Positions 10,739 to 20,440 are shown, counted from the stretch's first letter. The stretch: 64,000 nt of DNA from Eriocheir sinensis (GCF_024679095.1 NC_066562.1:8580398-8644397), one strand, 5' to 3'. Program-made: numbers and translations. Notes: generated by a model not told the origin, from the sequence alone.

Positions 10739-10985
10739 CGTGAAAGGAGAACAATAAGATCACTGGAACATAACCCCGATATTACACCTCCCTGCACCCC
10801 TTCACCCCCTCCACACACCCCGCAACACACAGCAACACACGCACGCACACCCCCCCACCACCCACGGGAACACCCACCACAATGCAACCTGGAATCAACA
10901 CGACAGACAACCAGCCACTAAATCCGGGTTTGTTATTGGTTGTCATTGGCGGTTGTTTATGTCGTGGTTTTATCCCTTGTTATGC

Positions 10986-11037
10986 AGGTCAGGGGGTCAA
11001 AGTGAGGTCACGTGGGGTCATTGGAGGGAGGGGGTCA
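10986..11037 (+). promoter_or_regulatory. Array of RGGTCA half-sites plus CACGTG E-box
   Basis: Half-sites lie at 10986-10991 (AGGTCA), 10994-10999 (GGGTCA), 11005-11010 (AGGTCA), 11015-11020 (GGGTCA) and 11032-11037 (GGGTCA), all in the same orientation. The first four are spaced 2, 5 and 4 bp, so DR2, DR5 and DR4 arrangements are present. CACGTG lies at 11009-11014. DR4 and DR5 are known nuclear-receptor spacings; binding here is inference. Confidence 0.4.
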
Positions 11038-11129
11038 TGGTATACTGTTGGAAGGGTCGTGTGTGTTGTGTTGTCTACGGTTATTTGTGGTGAAAGTAGG
11101 AAGGTATTTTTAGGCCGCTACTGAAGGGA

Positions 11130-11215
11130 GAGGAGAGAGAGAGGGAGGGAGGGAGGGAGGAATTAAGGGAGGGATGGAGGGGAAAGGAAAGGGAAGCTTG
11201 TAATAAAGGAAAGGA
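11130..11215 (+). repeat. GGGA/GGAG-rich tract
   Basis: Purine-rich tract with GAGA and GGGAGGGA repeats. Confidence 0.8.
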
Positions 11216-11278
11216 AAAGCTGGTGAATGGATTAATTTTTCTAGCGTATTACTGTTTTTTTTATCGTTATTATTAAGT

Positions 11279-11291
11279 GGTAGTAGTAGTC

Positions 11292-11327
<36 letters not shown>
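11279..11327 (+). repeat. (TAG)n microsatellite
   Basis: TAG/GTA trinucleotide array with one CGT interruption. Confidence 0.95.
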
Positions 11328-11328
<1 letters not shown>

Positions 11329-11692
11329 AATTGCCTTATCGTTATTACTATTATCTTATTTTGTATTAATTTTGTAGTCTTATATTTCTTGTCCATTGCT
11401 GAAGTTGAGGGAGAGAGGAGGGAAGGGAAGAAGGGAGAAGAGGAGGGAGAAGATGAGTTTGTTATTTTCATTGATTCTGTAAGTCCATTTATTTATTCAC
11501 TAATGTATTACTCTTCTGATTTTGCACTTTAGGGAAAAATCATCAATATGTAGCCTGTATCCTTATTCATATACGTCACATACATAACCTATAACACCTA
11601 TTTAATTACTAACCTAGCACATTTTTTTTACCGGAAACCAAACTTGACACATGGGGACTCAAACCTTTTCCTCATTTATTCTACTGATAAGA

Positions 11693-11738
11693 ACATAAGA
11701 ACATAAGAACGTAAGGGGTCTGCAAGAGGCCGGTATCT
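11693..11738 (+). mobile_element. Dispersed element B fragment
   Basis: Sequence made of repeated ATAAGAAC units, then GTAAGGGGTCTGCAAGAGGC and CGGT. Related copies lie at 20132, 20398 and, inverted, 22642. I recall near-identical sequence as a common dispersed repeat of crab genomes (unverified). Element class is unknown. Confidence 0.65.
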
Positions 11739-11859
11739 GTTAACAAAATTTTTAGTAGAATTCTCGCTCGCGCACGAACTCTAAGTCTTTTTCAGGCAGT
11801 TTACGTCACTTTAACGTCAAACCCAGGGACGTATCGAGGCGGGTTGATGGGATTAGGAG

Positions 11860-12000
11860 GCGGTGCTGGGGAGGGTGCAGGGGGGGGCGGTGGTGGGCAG
11901 GGGTGGTTTGGCTAGGGTGTGCGGGGGTGGGCGGGGGCTTACGGGACTGTGCGGGGGTGGGAGGGGATGTGTGTAGGGGGTGGTGGGGGTGCTGGGGTGT
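11860..12000 (+). other. G-rich strand with G-quadruplex potential
   Basis: Many G3-G8 runs with short loops on the plus strand (for example near 11871-11905, 11915-11940 and 11952-11990). This fits the G3+N1-7 pattern several times over. Confidence 0.7.
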
Positions 12001-12219
12001 AGAGGGCAGCCGTGACCCCGTGTGACCCGCTCTGAGGAAATGACCCGCCGCTGACCTGCCTCTCGAGGGGATAACACGCCTGATTAGCTAATCCGCCGAG
12101 GGAAGAGTGGAGGGCGTGGAGGCGGGGCGCGTGTGAAAGTGGTTGACGGACGGACGGCAAAGGCTGGAAAGTGGATAAGAGTGGATGGAACGCGGGTGGA
12201 GGGAGGTGAGACGGTGTTA

Positions 12220-12690
12220 CTGGCAGGAGGGAAAAGAAGGAAGTTGGGGAATGGTGGAGAGGAAAAACTCGAGAGAAAAGAGGAAAAAAAAGAGAGTTGG
12301 AACGAAGACAAGATGGTGATACTGGACGAAGGAAAGGAAAGAGGAAAGCTGATAAAGAAAAAACTGGAGGGAAAAGAAGGAAGTTGGGAAAACGGTGGAG
12401 AGGAAAAACTCGGAAGAAAAGAGGAAAAAAAGAGATTTGGAACGAAGACTGAAGATGGTCATATTAGAAGAAGAAAATGAAGGAGGAAACCTGATAAAAA
12501 AAAGAATTAGAGAGAATGAAATACAAAAGGGAAAATAAAAAAAATAATACAGAATAGAGGATAAAAAAAAAAGAAGGGAGGGAAAAAGTGAGTTGGACCA
12601 AATGCATAGATGGTGATACTGGCAGAAGGAAAGGAAAGAGAAAAGCTGAGAAATAAGTGAAGAGAATTGAATAAGAAAGGTGAAAGGAAA
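12220..12690 (+). repeat. Purine-rich tandem repeat, about 140-bp unit, 2-3 copies
   Basis: GGGAAAAGAAGGAAGTTGGG occurs near 12229 and 12368 with matching flanks (GGAGAGGAAAAACTCG, TTGGAACGAAGAC). A weaker third copy near 12580 retains GATGGTGATACTGG and GAAAGCTGA-like segments. Confidence 0.85.
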
Positions 12691-12871
12691 AATACTACAG
12701 AGAGGAGGATGAAAAGGAGAACATCGGAGGAAAGAAGAAGTGGAAAATTAACAAAAAAAAGGAGATTAAGAAGGACTAAAAACAGGGAAGGAAATGAACA
12801 GGAAAAAGAGAACGGAAGGAGTTGAGAGGATTAGGAGAGAAGGATAGGAAAGGGAATGTTGATGGTAGAAG

Positions 12872-12905
12872 AAGGAGGAGAAGAAGAAGAAGAAGAAGAA
12901 GAAAG
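12872..12905 (+). repeat. (GAA/GGA)n
   Basis: Short GAA/GGA array preceding the large compound microsatellite. Confidence 0.85.
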
Positions 12906-12962
12906 AAAAGTTGCTGGGAATTGGAAAAAAAGGAGTTAGACAAGAAAGGAGGAATTGGCAGG

Positions 12963-13202
<240 letters not shown>

Positions 13203-13319
13203 GGCAAAATAAATGATCCATGAAAGGCTTAATTTATTAACTTAGGCAACATGTAGAACCTCTCTCTCTCTCTGTCTCTCTCTCTCTTGCATCGTTTTCA
13301 TAACTTTTCCTTCTTTTAT

Positions 13320-13650
13320 TTACTTCCTCCCTCCTTCCTCCCCCCTTCCGCCCCCCCCCCTTCCCCCATCCTCATGTTTAATCCCTACTTCCCTCCCTCC
13401 TCTTCCATCCCTCAGTTCTTCTCTCCATCCATTCTTTCCTTCTTTCCTCTCTTGTTCCCTTCCATCATCATATATTTCACACCTCCAACCATAAAGTATA
13501 TTCTCCTCCTCCTCCTCATCCCTCTCATCCCTCCCTCCATTAGTTTCCCTCTCTCCTTTCCCTCTTCCTCTTGTTTTCCTCTCATCCTCCCTCCATCTTC
13601 TATTATCATCTTTCCTTTTCTACTTTCTTTCCTACCTTTTCTACCTTCTT
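13320..13650 (+). repeat. Pyrimidine-rich low complexity
   Basis: CCTCC/TTCC-rich plus strand with a short CTC array near 13503. No complex sequence of note. Confidence 0.8.
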
Positions 13651-13654
13651 TCCT

Positions 13655-13960
13655 TTTCTACCTCCTTCTACCTCCCTTTTCTTCTTCCTTTTCTACCTCC
13701 CTTTTCTTCTTCCTTTTCTACTTCCCTTTTCTTCTTCCTTTTCTGCCTCCCTTTTCTTCTTCCTTTTCTACCTCCCTTTTCTTCTTCCTTTTCTACCTCC
13801 CTTTTCTTCTTCCTTTTCTATCTCCCTTTTCTTCTTCCTTTTCTACCTCCCTTTTCTTCTTCCTTTTCTACCCCCTTTTCTTCTTCCTTTTCTACCTCCC
13901 TTTTCTTCTTCCTTTTCTACCCCCTTTTCATCTTCCTTTTCTTCCTCCTCTTTCCTTTCC
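13655..13960 (+). repeat. 25-bp pyrimidine minisatellite, about 12 copies
   Basis: The unit is TTTTCTACCTCCC followed by TTTTCTTCTTCC (25 bp; phase seen at 13689 and 13714). A few copies have changes such as TGCC, TATC or single-base deletions. Open frames across it are a by-product of the absence of purines. Confidence 0.92.
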
Positions 13961-13964
13961 TACC

Positions 13965-14275
13965 TTTCTCTAGCTTTCCCTCCTTCCATACGTTCATCTC
14001 TCTCCCTTTATCTCCTTCATATCTCGCAGCCTCACTCTTTTCCTCAATCCCTCCCTTTCTCATATATTACCGTCATCCACTTTCCCTCCCTCATTTCCTC
14101 CCTTCCTTCTTTCCTTCCCTTACCCCATCCCTCCCTTCCTCTCCTTCATATCTCGCAGCTTCACTCTTTCCTCTCTCCCTCCCTCCCTTCCTCTTATATT
14201 CCATTATCCACTTTCCCTCCCTCATTCCCTCCCATCCATCTTTCCCTCCTTCTCCCTCCCTCCCTCCCTCCCTAT
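13965..14275. repeat. Pyrimidine-rich tandem pair, about 129-bp unit
   Basis: CCTTCATATCTCGCAGC occurs near 14014 and 14143 with similar flanks; the block ends in (CCCT)n at about 14250-14272. Confidence 0.8.
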
Positions 14276-14299
14276 AGACACAAACACGGGCACTGGAGC

Positions 14300-14485
14300 A
14301 CGACCCGGGTATAAAAATATTCCCGCTTCTGAACTGTTCCCGGGTTTTATAGCGGCGAGGAGTAGACGAGGCGGCGACGGGAAACTAATTAAATCGGTAC
14401 CGTTAACCCTCCCCCTACCCCCCTACCCCCTTCCCCCCGAGGTCAGGTCAGGGGGTTACAGGTCAGAGGTCAATCACGGACGGTC
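14300..14485 (+). promoter_or_regulatory. GC-rich block with TATA-like site and AGGTCA DR1
   Basis: TATAAAAAT lies at 14310-14318 between two CCCGGG sites (14304-14309 and 14339-14344). Downstream, AGGTCAGGTCA (14440-14450) and AGGTCAGAGGTCA (14460-14472, a DR1) follow a C-rich run. The combination is promoter- or enhancer-like, but no transcript start or downstream coding sequence can be shown. Confidence 0.35.
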
Positions 14486-14529
14486 AGATGAAGGCACTTG
14501 GGGTCTGGTTTGTTGTGGTGGGTTTGGGT

Positions 14530-14665
14530 AAAAAAAATATAAATAAGTAAAGTAAAGTAATAAATAAGTAAATGGGTAAAGTAGATAAGTAAGGGAATAA
14601 GTAAATAGATAAGTATGCGTGTGAAGAAACAAATAAAGTAAGAAAGAAAGAAAGTAAGAAAGAAT
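14530..14665 (+). repeat. Degenerate AAGT/AATA tetranucleotide repeat
   Basis: Runs of AAATAAGTAAAG-like tetramers, then GAAA/GTAA units. Confidence 0.8.
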
Positions 14666-14691
14666 AAGAGGAACGGAAATGATTGACGTAT

Positions 14692-14792
14692 TTTTGTTGT
14701 TGTTGTTGTTGTTTTTGTTGTTGTTGAGTTGGGTGTGTGTTTGTGTATGTGTTCGTTTGTGTGTTTGCTTGTTTGTTTGTATGTATGTATGT
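14692..14792 (+). repeat. (TTG)n then GT/GTTT/GTAT microsatellite
   Basis: TTG array 14692-14716, then interrupted GT, TTTG and GTAT motifs. Confidence 0.85.
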
Positions 14793-15099
14793 TCTGCCTC
14801 AGCTTCAGTCTATCACATCTCCTTTCATTCCTTTCTATTCATTTCTATTTCTATTCATAACTTTCTATTATTTACGTCCCTCATGAGGCCGGGTGAATTT
14901 AAACTAGGCGTATTACTATAAAAAAAAATACGAATACAAACATCATCTGAGGTCCTATCCCATCCATTCTCTTATAATCAAACACTAACACACATTCAAC
15001 TAACGGCTCACTCCATACTCCCACAAATCTTACTTCATAACTCGAATTTCGTAAACATCAATCTGTCAGCGGTCTTGTCCCTCCATCTCCTCCCCGAAT

Positions 15100-16040
15100 C
15101 ATCCTTAAAATGTCTCTTCACTGGTTCTCTTTCCTCTTCATTTTCTCCCCCCGGTATATATTCACCCCGGGGAGTTAAAACATCCAGTGTTGGTCAGTCA
15201 CCGGGTCCTTTCCTTTCTTCACCCCGGGGCCTCAGAACTCCCCCAAAACTTCTCTTCAGTGGTTCTCTTTCCTCCCCATTTCCTCCCCCGGGTATATACT
15301 CACCCCGGGGAGTTAAAACATCCAGTGTTGGTCAGTCACCGGGTCCTTTCCTTTCTTCACCCTGGGGCCTCAGAACTCCCCCAAAACTTCTCTTCAGTGG
15401 TTCTCTTTCCTCCCCATTTCCTCCCCCGGTATATATTCGCCCCGGGGAGCTAAAACCTTCAGTGTTAGTCAGTCAGCGGGAACTCTCCTCCCCAGCTACC
15501 CCAACGTCTTAATTCTTCACCCCGGGGCCTCAGAACATCCCCCCCTCCTCTCCTCCCATTTGTTCCCTTTCCTCCCCATATATTCACCCTGGGGAGCTAA
15601 AATCACCGGGTCCTTTCCCCCCATCTACCCCAATGTCTTAATTCTTCACCCCGGTGCCTCAGAACTTCCCTCCTACCCCCTTCTCTCCCCAGTTGGTTTC
15701 TTTTCTCCCCATTCCCCCCCCCGGTATATATTCACCCCGGGGAGTTAAAACCTTCAGTGTTAGTCAGTCAGCGGATCCTTTCCTCCCCATCTACCCCAAC
15801 GTTTTAATTCTTCACCCCGGTGCCTCAGAACTTCCCTCCCTCCTCCTCCTCCTCCTCTCCCCCAGTGGTTCCCTTTCCTCCCCTGATATTTATTCACCCC
15901 GGGGAGCTAAAAACATCAGTGTAAGTCAGTCAGGGGGTCCCTTCCTCCTCATCTACCCCAACGTCTTAATTCTTCACCCCGGGGAATCAGAACTTCCCCC
16001 ATCCTCCCTCCTTCCCCCCTCCTCCCCCTGTGTTATTCTA
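15100..16040 (+). repeat. Six-copy tandem repeat bearing CCCCGGGG palindromes
   Basis: Copies are marked by GGTATATATTCACC or variants near 15153, 15291, 15428, 15578, 15723 and 15885 (spacing 138, 137, about 150, about 145 and 162 bp). Each unit has two TTCACCCCGGGG-type segments: one followed by AGTTAAAAC and one by CCTCAGAAC, suggesting an older half-unit. Copies 1-3 are nearly identical; later copies diverge. Frames shift between copies because 137, among others, is not a multiple of 3, so the Pro/Ser-rich open frames are judged non-coding. Confidence 0.92.
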
Positions 16041-16250
16041 TCGCCCGGGGCCGCAGAGGGTGACGCGGGACGCACCTTCAACACCCTGCGGGGCGGACGA
16101 AGGCAAACAAACAAGACGAATGATGCAATAGAGTGTGACGTCACGCCTACGTCATCACCCGCGGCCCAGGGGGAAGTGGAGGCGGCCGGCTTGGGTACGG
16201 GAAGGGTTGCCCACTTTGCTGCTGGCTTTGGTATACGAGGAGGCTTGCCC
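16040..16250 (+). promoter_or_regulatory. GC-rich block with CRE-like motifs
   Basis: CpG-rich sequence with a perfect CRE palindrome TGACGTCA (16136-16143) extended to TGACGTCACGCC, followed by TACGTCATC at 16148. The same 12-mer occurs at 57051-57062. Composition and motif suggest a promoter or CpG island, directly abutting (CT)n. No coding sequence is tied to it. Confidence 0.35.
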
Positions 16251-16255
16251 ATTGT

Positions 16256-16258
<3 letters not shown>

Positions 16259-16324
<66 letters not shown>

Positions 16325-16350
16325 TTTTCTCTCATCCTTTTTTTCTCGTG

Positions 16351-16440
<90 letters not shown>
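16259..16440 (+). repeat. (CT)n, then (GT)n(GA)n compound microsatellite
   Basis: CT array 16259-16319, a 33-bp spacer, GT 16352-16388 and GA 16388-16440. The CT and GA arrays are complementary and could pair as a hairpin. Confidence 0.97.
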
Positions 16441-16445
<5 letters not shown>

Positions 16446-16525
16446 AGAAGTTTGGTCTTTTTTTATGTTTTCGATTTTTTTAACTTTATTTTTCTTATTT
16501 TTTTGTTAATTTGAAGTAAATGAAG

Positions 16526-16528
<3 letters not shown>

Positions 16529-16559
<31 letters not shown>
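16529..16559 (+). repeat. (GA)n microsatellite
   Basis: Short pure GA array. Confidence 0.95.
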
Positions 16560-16562
<3 letters not shown>

Positions 16563-16689
16563 GTGATTTACTTTGAAATAGCTGTTGTGCACGAAGAGGC
16601 TGTAGTGAAAGTAGCCAACCCAGCTGTCCTCCCTTCTCTCTCTCTCTCAAGGAACAAACTAACGTACAAACACACGAATTAACCAACTT

Positions 16690-16790
16690 ACTGACTGACT
16701 GACTGACAAACAAACAAACAAACAAACAAACAGATGAAAAACAAACACATTCACACACAAACAAACAAACAAACACAAAATGAAAGACGC
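16690..16790 (+). repeat. (CAAA)n and (TGAC)n short arrays
   Basis: CTGACTGACTGAC followed by CAAACAAACAAAC, then a second CAAA run near 16758. Confidence 0.85.
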
Positions 16791-16813
16791 AGAAAAGAAA
16801 CAAAAATGAAATA

Positions 16814-16892
<79 letters not shown>

Positions 16893-16898
16893 CACACA
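16814..16898 (+). repeat. (CA)n microsatellite
   Basis: CA array of about 85 bp with one CG interruption near 16885. Confidence 0.97.
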
Positions 16899-17019
16899 CT
16901 GAACAAACAGGGTAATGAGGGAAGCATTGTGTGAGTCGGCAACTAATTGACAGGAAGAGACCCGCTCCAGCCCCTGTTGACCCCCCTTCCCCCCCTGCCC
17001 CCCTGCACCCCTCAACCCC

Positions 17020-17580
17020 CCCCTCTTTTACTCCCTGCTCTCCCTTCTTTACTTCCTCCCTTCCCTTTTTCTTCCCCTTTTGCATATGTTCTCCCTGTTC
17101 CCCTTTCTTTCCTTCCTCCCTTTTTGTTCCCTCCTTCTTCCCTCCCTTTTGTATTCTCTCCTCTCCCCTTTTCTCCCTTGGCATCCCCCGTTTACTCCCT
17201 GCTCTTCCTTCTTTATTTCCTCCCTTCCCTTTTTCTTCGCCTCTTTTGCATATGTTCTCCCTATTCCCCTTTCTTTCGTCCCTTCCCTTTTTGGTCCCCC
17301 TTTCTTCCTTTCCCTTCTCTTCTCTCCCTTCCTTTTCATCCCCTTCCTCCCTTCGTTCCTCTCCTTCTGTTGCCATTCTCTTCCCCTCTCGTCCGTTCCT
17401 TTCGTTTGTTCTCCCCTCACTCCCTTCTCCCCTCTTTCTTACTGTCTTTTCCCTCCTCTCCCCTTCTGTTTTTTTTCCCTTTTCGCTCCCTCCTACCATT
17501 TTCCCCTTACTCTCCCATTTCATTCACAACCTATATGCTCCCTTTTCTCTTTCTATCTTCTCCTCCTTCACTTCTTCAAC
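17020..17580 (+). repeat. Pyrimidine-rich DNA with a 164-bp duplication
   Basis: TTTACTCCCTGCTC recurs at about 17027 and 17191, each followed by CTTCCCTTTTTCTTC and TTTTGCATATGTTCTCCC. The remainder to 17580 is C/T-rich filler. Confidence 0.8.
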
Positions 17581-17589
17581 TCGTCCCCC

Positions 17590-17896
17590 TCCCGTCTCTC
17601 TCTTCCTGTATCTGTAGTGTTTGTTGTTTGTCAACCTTGTTTTACTTGTTTTTGTCGTTTTTCTTCTCTTCATAATGCAAGAGTTCCCCCTTCCGTCTCT
17701 CTCCCCTCTTCCTGTATCTGTAGTGTTGCTTGTTGGTCATTCTTGTTTTACTTGTTTTTAGCGACTTTCCTCTCTTCATAATGCAAGAGCTCCCCCTTCC
17801 GTCTCTCTCTCCTCCCCTGTATCTGTAGTGTTGCTTGTTGGTCATTCTTGTTTTACTTGTTTTTAGCGACTTTCCTCTCTTCATAATGCAAGAGTT
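17590..17896 (+). repeat. Three-copy tandem repeat, 105-106-bp unit
   Basis: CCTGTATCTGTAGTGTT occurs at 17605, 17711 and 17816, with CTTCATAATGCAAGAGYT at the end of each copy. Copies 2 and 3 are nearly identical. Confidence 0.95.
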
Positions 17897-18023
17897 GACC
17901 AGCACGTTCACCCTTTCATACTACAGCGGTCATTTTTGGATGGTCGGTTAATAATTATGCAAAGTGGTGGATTGATATATATGCAGCTATGAGGAAAGAA
18001 TAATGTGCTTTGTGAGACGGGCT

Positions 18024-18165
18024 TGTTAGCGGGCATACCAGCACTTAAAGAAATAAGCCTCAATAACCTTTTTGCAATTAATATATACAGGTACACGGGA
18101 GAGTTATTCAGTTTCTTCCTTTTTTTTGTTGCCCTTGAGATGCCTTCCTTACCGTATAAAATGTC
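18024..18165 (+). mobile_element. Dispersed element A, diverged or interrupted copy
   Basis: TTAGCGGGCAT-like sequence near 18026 and TTTTTGTTGCCCTTGAGATG near 18122, ending in a TAAAA tail. The two conserved blocks are about 80 bp further apart than in the other copies. See the copies at 21301, 42919, 51395 and 55728. Confidence 0.6.
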
Positions 18166-18231
18166 TGGAGATGCTTGTGTACGGGGAAATGCTAACACTC
18201 ATAGAAATAAATATCAACAAACTTTTCTATA

Positions 18232-18296
18232 CTCAAGGGCCAGTGTGACGGAGATGAGCACTGAGGCAAGGAGCAGGTATACAATGTGTCCCTAAC
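18232..18296 (+). mobile_element. Dispersed element C fragment
   Basis: CTCAAGGGCCAGTGTGACGG continuing AGATGAGCACTGAGGC. A second copy lies at 52701-52745 (CTCAAGGGCTAATGCGACGG, AGATGAGCACCGTGGC). Element class is unknown. Confidence 0.6.
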
Positions 18297-18299
18297 CTT

Positions 18300-18685
18300 A
18301 CCTTTCTTCTTTACTTCTTCCCTTCCCTTTTCCTCCCCTTTTGCACTTCTTCTTCCCTTCCCTTTTCCTCCCCATTTGCTCTACCTCTTTCCTTCCCTTT
18401 TTCTCCCCTTTTGCATACTATGTTCTCCCTATATCCCTTTCTTTCGTTCCTTCCCTTTTTCGTCCATCTCTCTTCCCTCCCTTTCTGTATCCCTCACTCC
18501 TTCTACCCTCTCTCTCCTCTCCTCTTCTCTCGTGTTCTCCCTATCTCCCTTTCTTTTGTTCCTTCTCTTTTTCGTCCATCTCTCCTCCCTCCCTTTCTGT
18601 ATCCCTCACTCGTACCCTTTTCTCCCCTCTCCCCTTCTCTCCCTTCCTTTTCACCCCCTTCCTGCCTTCGTTCCTCTCCCCTAAG
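18300..18685 (+). repeat. Pyrimidine-rich tandem repeat, about 113-bp unit
   Basis: TGTTCTCCCTATMTCCCTTT occurs near 18420 and 18533, with repeated TTTCTGTATCCCTCACTC. It is related in style to the 17.0-17.3 kb block. Confidence 0.8.
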
Positions 18686-18902
18686 TACAGGAATAAAAAC
18701 ATAACAAAAACATGCTTGTCAGATAGCCATGCATACGCGGAAGCCTTTACCTGGGCTGAAACACACATCAACCTGGAAGCAATTAGTCAGTGTGGGTCGT
18801 ATTGTCATGATTATCTTTATAGAGGACGGGGCGTACGCGGTCTTGCCGAGTCACCGAGCTATGTTGCCCGGCTGTTCTAATCTTCCAGCGAGTATTTGCC
18901 GG

Positions 18903-19395
18903 ACTGGGAGGCATTTATTGGGCAACGCGGGAAAGGAAGGGAAAGGCGCTGTTCATAAAGGGCAGAACTTCGCCTCTTTTTATACCGCTTTTTTGCGTTT
19001 GGGGAGAAAAAGGTCGGTGTCTAGAAGGGAAATGTTATGTAGCCTCAGTGAGCACTCAAACTGGGAGGCATTTATTGGGCAACGCGGGAAAGGAAGGGAA
19101 AGGCGATGTTCATAAAGGGCAGAACTTCGCCTCTTTTTATACCGCTTTTTTGCGTTTGGGGAGAAAAAGGTTGGTGTCTAGAAGGGAAATGTTATGTAGC
19201 CTCAGTGAGCACTCGAACTGAGAGGCATTTATTGGGCAACGCGGGAAAGGAAGGGAAAGGCGCTGTTAATAAAGGGCAGAACTTCGCCTCTTTTTATACC
19301 GCTTTTTTGCGTTTGGGGAGAAAAAGGTCGGTGTCTAGAAGGGGAGTTTATCTACACGGAAATGTTATGCAGCCTCAGTGAGCACTCGAACAAGC
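18903..19395 (+). repeat. Three-copy tandem repeat, exactly 157-bp unit
   Basis: ACTGGGAGGCATTTATTGGG or a near variant starts at 18903, 19060 and 19217. The copies are about 95% or more alike through GGCAGAACTTCGCCTC and GCGTTTGGGGAGAAAAAGG. Copy 3 has a roughly 15-bp insertion (GGAGTTTATCTACAC) before AAATGTTATG. The period is not divisible by 3, so each frame changes between copies. Confidence 0.97.
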
Positions 19396-19477
19396 TGTAA
19401 TATGGACCTAAATACTCGGTCCCAACGCATGATATGTAATAATGATGAAGATACTGATAATAAAACAATGAAAAAGC

Positions 19478-19501
19478 TACTACTACTACTACTACTACTA
19501 C
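19478..19501 (+). repeat. (TAC)n microsatellite
   Basis: Short TAC array. Confidence 0.9.
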
Positions 19502-19577
19502 CAGAAGGAGAAATACAACTACATTAATCAACACCATCATAAAAAAAAGAAAAACAGTGGTAGCAACAGCAACGACA

Positions 19578-19580
19578 ATG

Positions 19581-19628
<48 letters not shown>
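19578..19628 (+). repeat. (TAA)n microsatellite
   Basis: About 16 TAA units. Confidence 0.97.
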
Positions 19629-19700
19629 TGCGGGTGACGGAGGACGTGTATCTACGCACAAATATTTACTCGAGTAGAAAACATATTTATTGAGCAAAGA

Positions 19701-19830
19701 GGAGGAGGAGGAGGAGGAGGAAAAAAAAAAAAAAAAACACTGAATCCCGTATGTGGCGTCTAGTTTTTGTGTTGTCGTGTGTGTGGAAGGAGGAGGAGGA
19801 GGAGGAGGAGGAGGAGGAGGAGGAGGATCA
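19701..19830 (+). repeat. Two (GGA)n arrays and an A17 run
   Basis: GGA array at 19701-19721 followed by about 17 A, a unique spacer, then a GGA array at 19790-19827. Confidence 0.9.
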
Positions 19831-19919
19831 AGGGGTGTATAGGGTTGAGTAAAGTCTGATTAACGGGGTCCAAGTCTATTGTCGTTCTTTATAATGAAGT
19901 TGGGCGTGATGAGGGACTT

Positions 19920-20060
19920 TGAGGGGAACGGAAGGGGGGGAGGGGGAGGGGGGGGGATGTAAAATGGAAGTGAAGGGGTTAGAAGAAAGGGAGAGGGGGG
20001 AGGAAGAAAGGGAGGGGAGAGGGGGGTTATAAAAGGAGAGAAAAGGGAAGGGAGGGAGAG
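19920..20060 (+). repeat. G-rich purine tract
   Basis: GGGGGGAGGGGGAGGG-type sequence with G-quadruplex potential. Confidence 0.75.
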
Positions 20061-20074
20061 AGAGGAAGGGAGAA

Positions 20075-20175
20075 GGAAAAGGAGAGATTCGATAAAGAAG
20101 GAAGAAGAAACAGAGGCGAGGAGAGAGAGATCATAAGAACATAAGAACGTAAGGAGTCTGCAGGAGGGTGGTTGG

Positions 20176-20249
<74 letters not shown>

Positions 20250-20317
20250 ATTTAGAAAGTGGAAACTGAGGGAAAGGAGAGAGATTCGATAAAGATTTAA
20301 GTGGAAACAGAGGCAAG

Positions 20318-20399
<82 letters not shown>

Positions 20400-20440
20400 A
20401 TAAGGAATCTGCAAGAGGGCGGTTGGGATGAGAGAAGGAA
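20075..20440 (+). repeat. Duplicated block: purine leader + (GA)n + element B
   Basis: AGAGATTCGATAAAG and GAAACAGAGGC recur near 20085 and 20282; (GA)n arrays lie at 20178-20246 and 20319-20398; element B-like CATAAGAACATAAGAACGTA (20133) and GCATAAGGAATCTGCAAGAG (20398) are each followed by GGTTGGGA. Element B precedes the first GA array but follows the second, so the arrays probably expanded at different points of the duplicated unit. Confidence 0.75.

Noticed and set aside
13287..14314. Long plus-strand frames (228 and 247 codons) rich in Phe/Leu/Pro/Ser
   Set aside because: They cover a 25-bp pyrimidine minisatellite; absence of purines removes stop codons, so openness is not evidence of coding.
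14304..14344. Two CCCGGG sites around a TATA-like motif as a cruciform
   Set aside because: Arms beyond the 6-bp palindromes do not pair.
15075..16514. Pro/Ser-rich repeat protein across the CCCCGGGG repeat
   Set aside because: Unit lengths of 138, 137 and about 150 bp shift the frame between copies, and the second frame runs on into (CT)n and (GT)n.
16495..17523. 342-codon minus-strand frame
   Set aside because: It translates purine-rich filler, (CA)n, (GT)n and (GA)n; no domain is present.
18729..19381. Overlapping frames with HLLGNAGKEGKGA-type repeats
   Set aside because: The 157-bp period is not a multiple of 3, so each copy is read in a different frame; no selection on a protein is visible.
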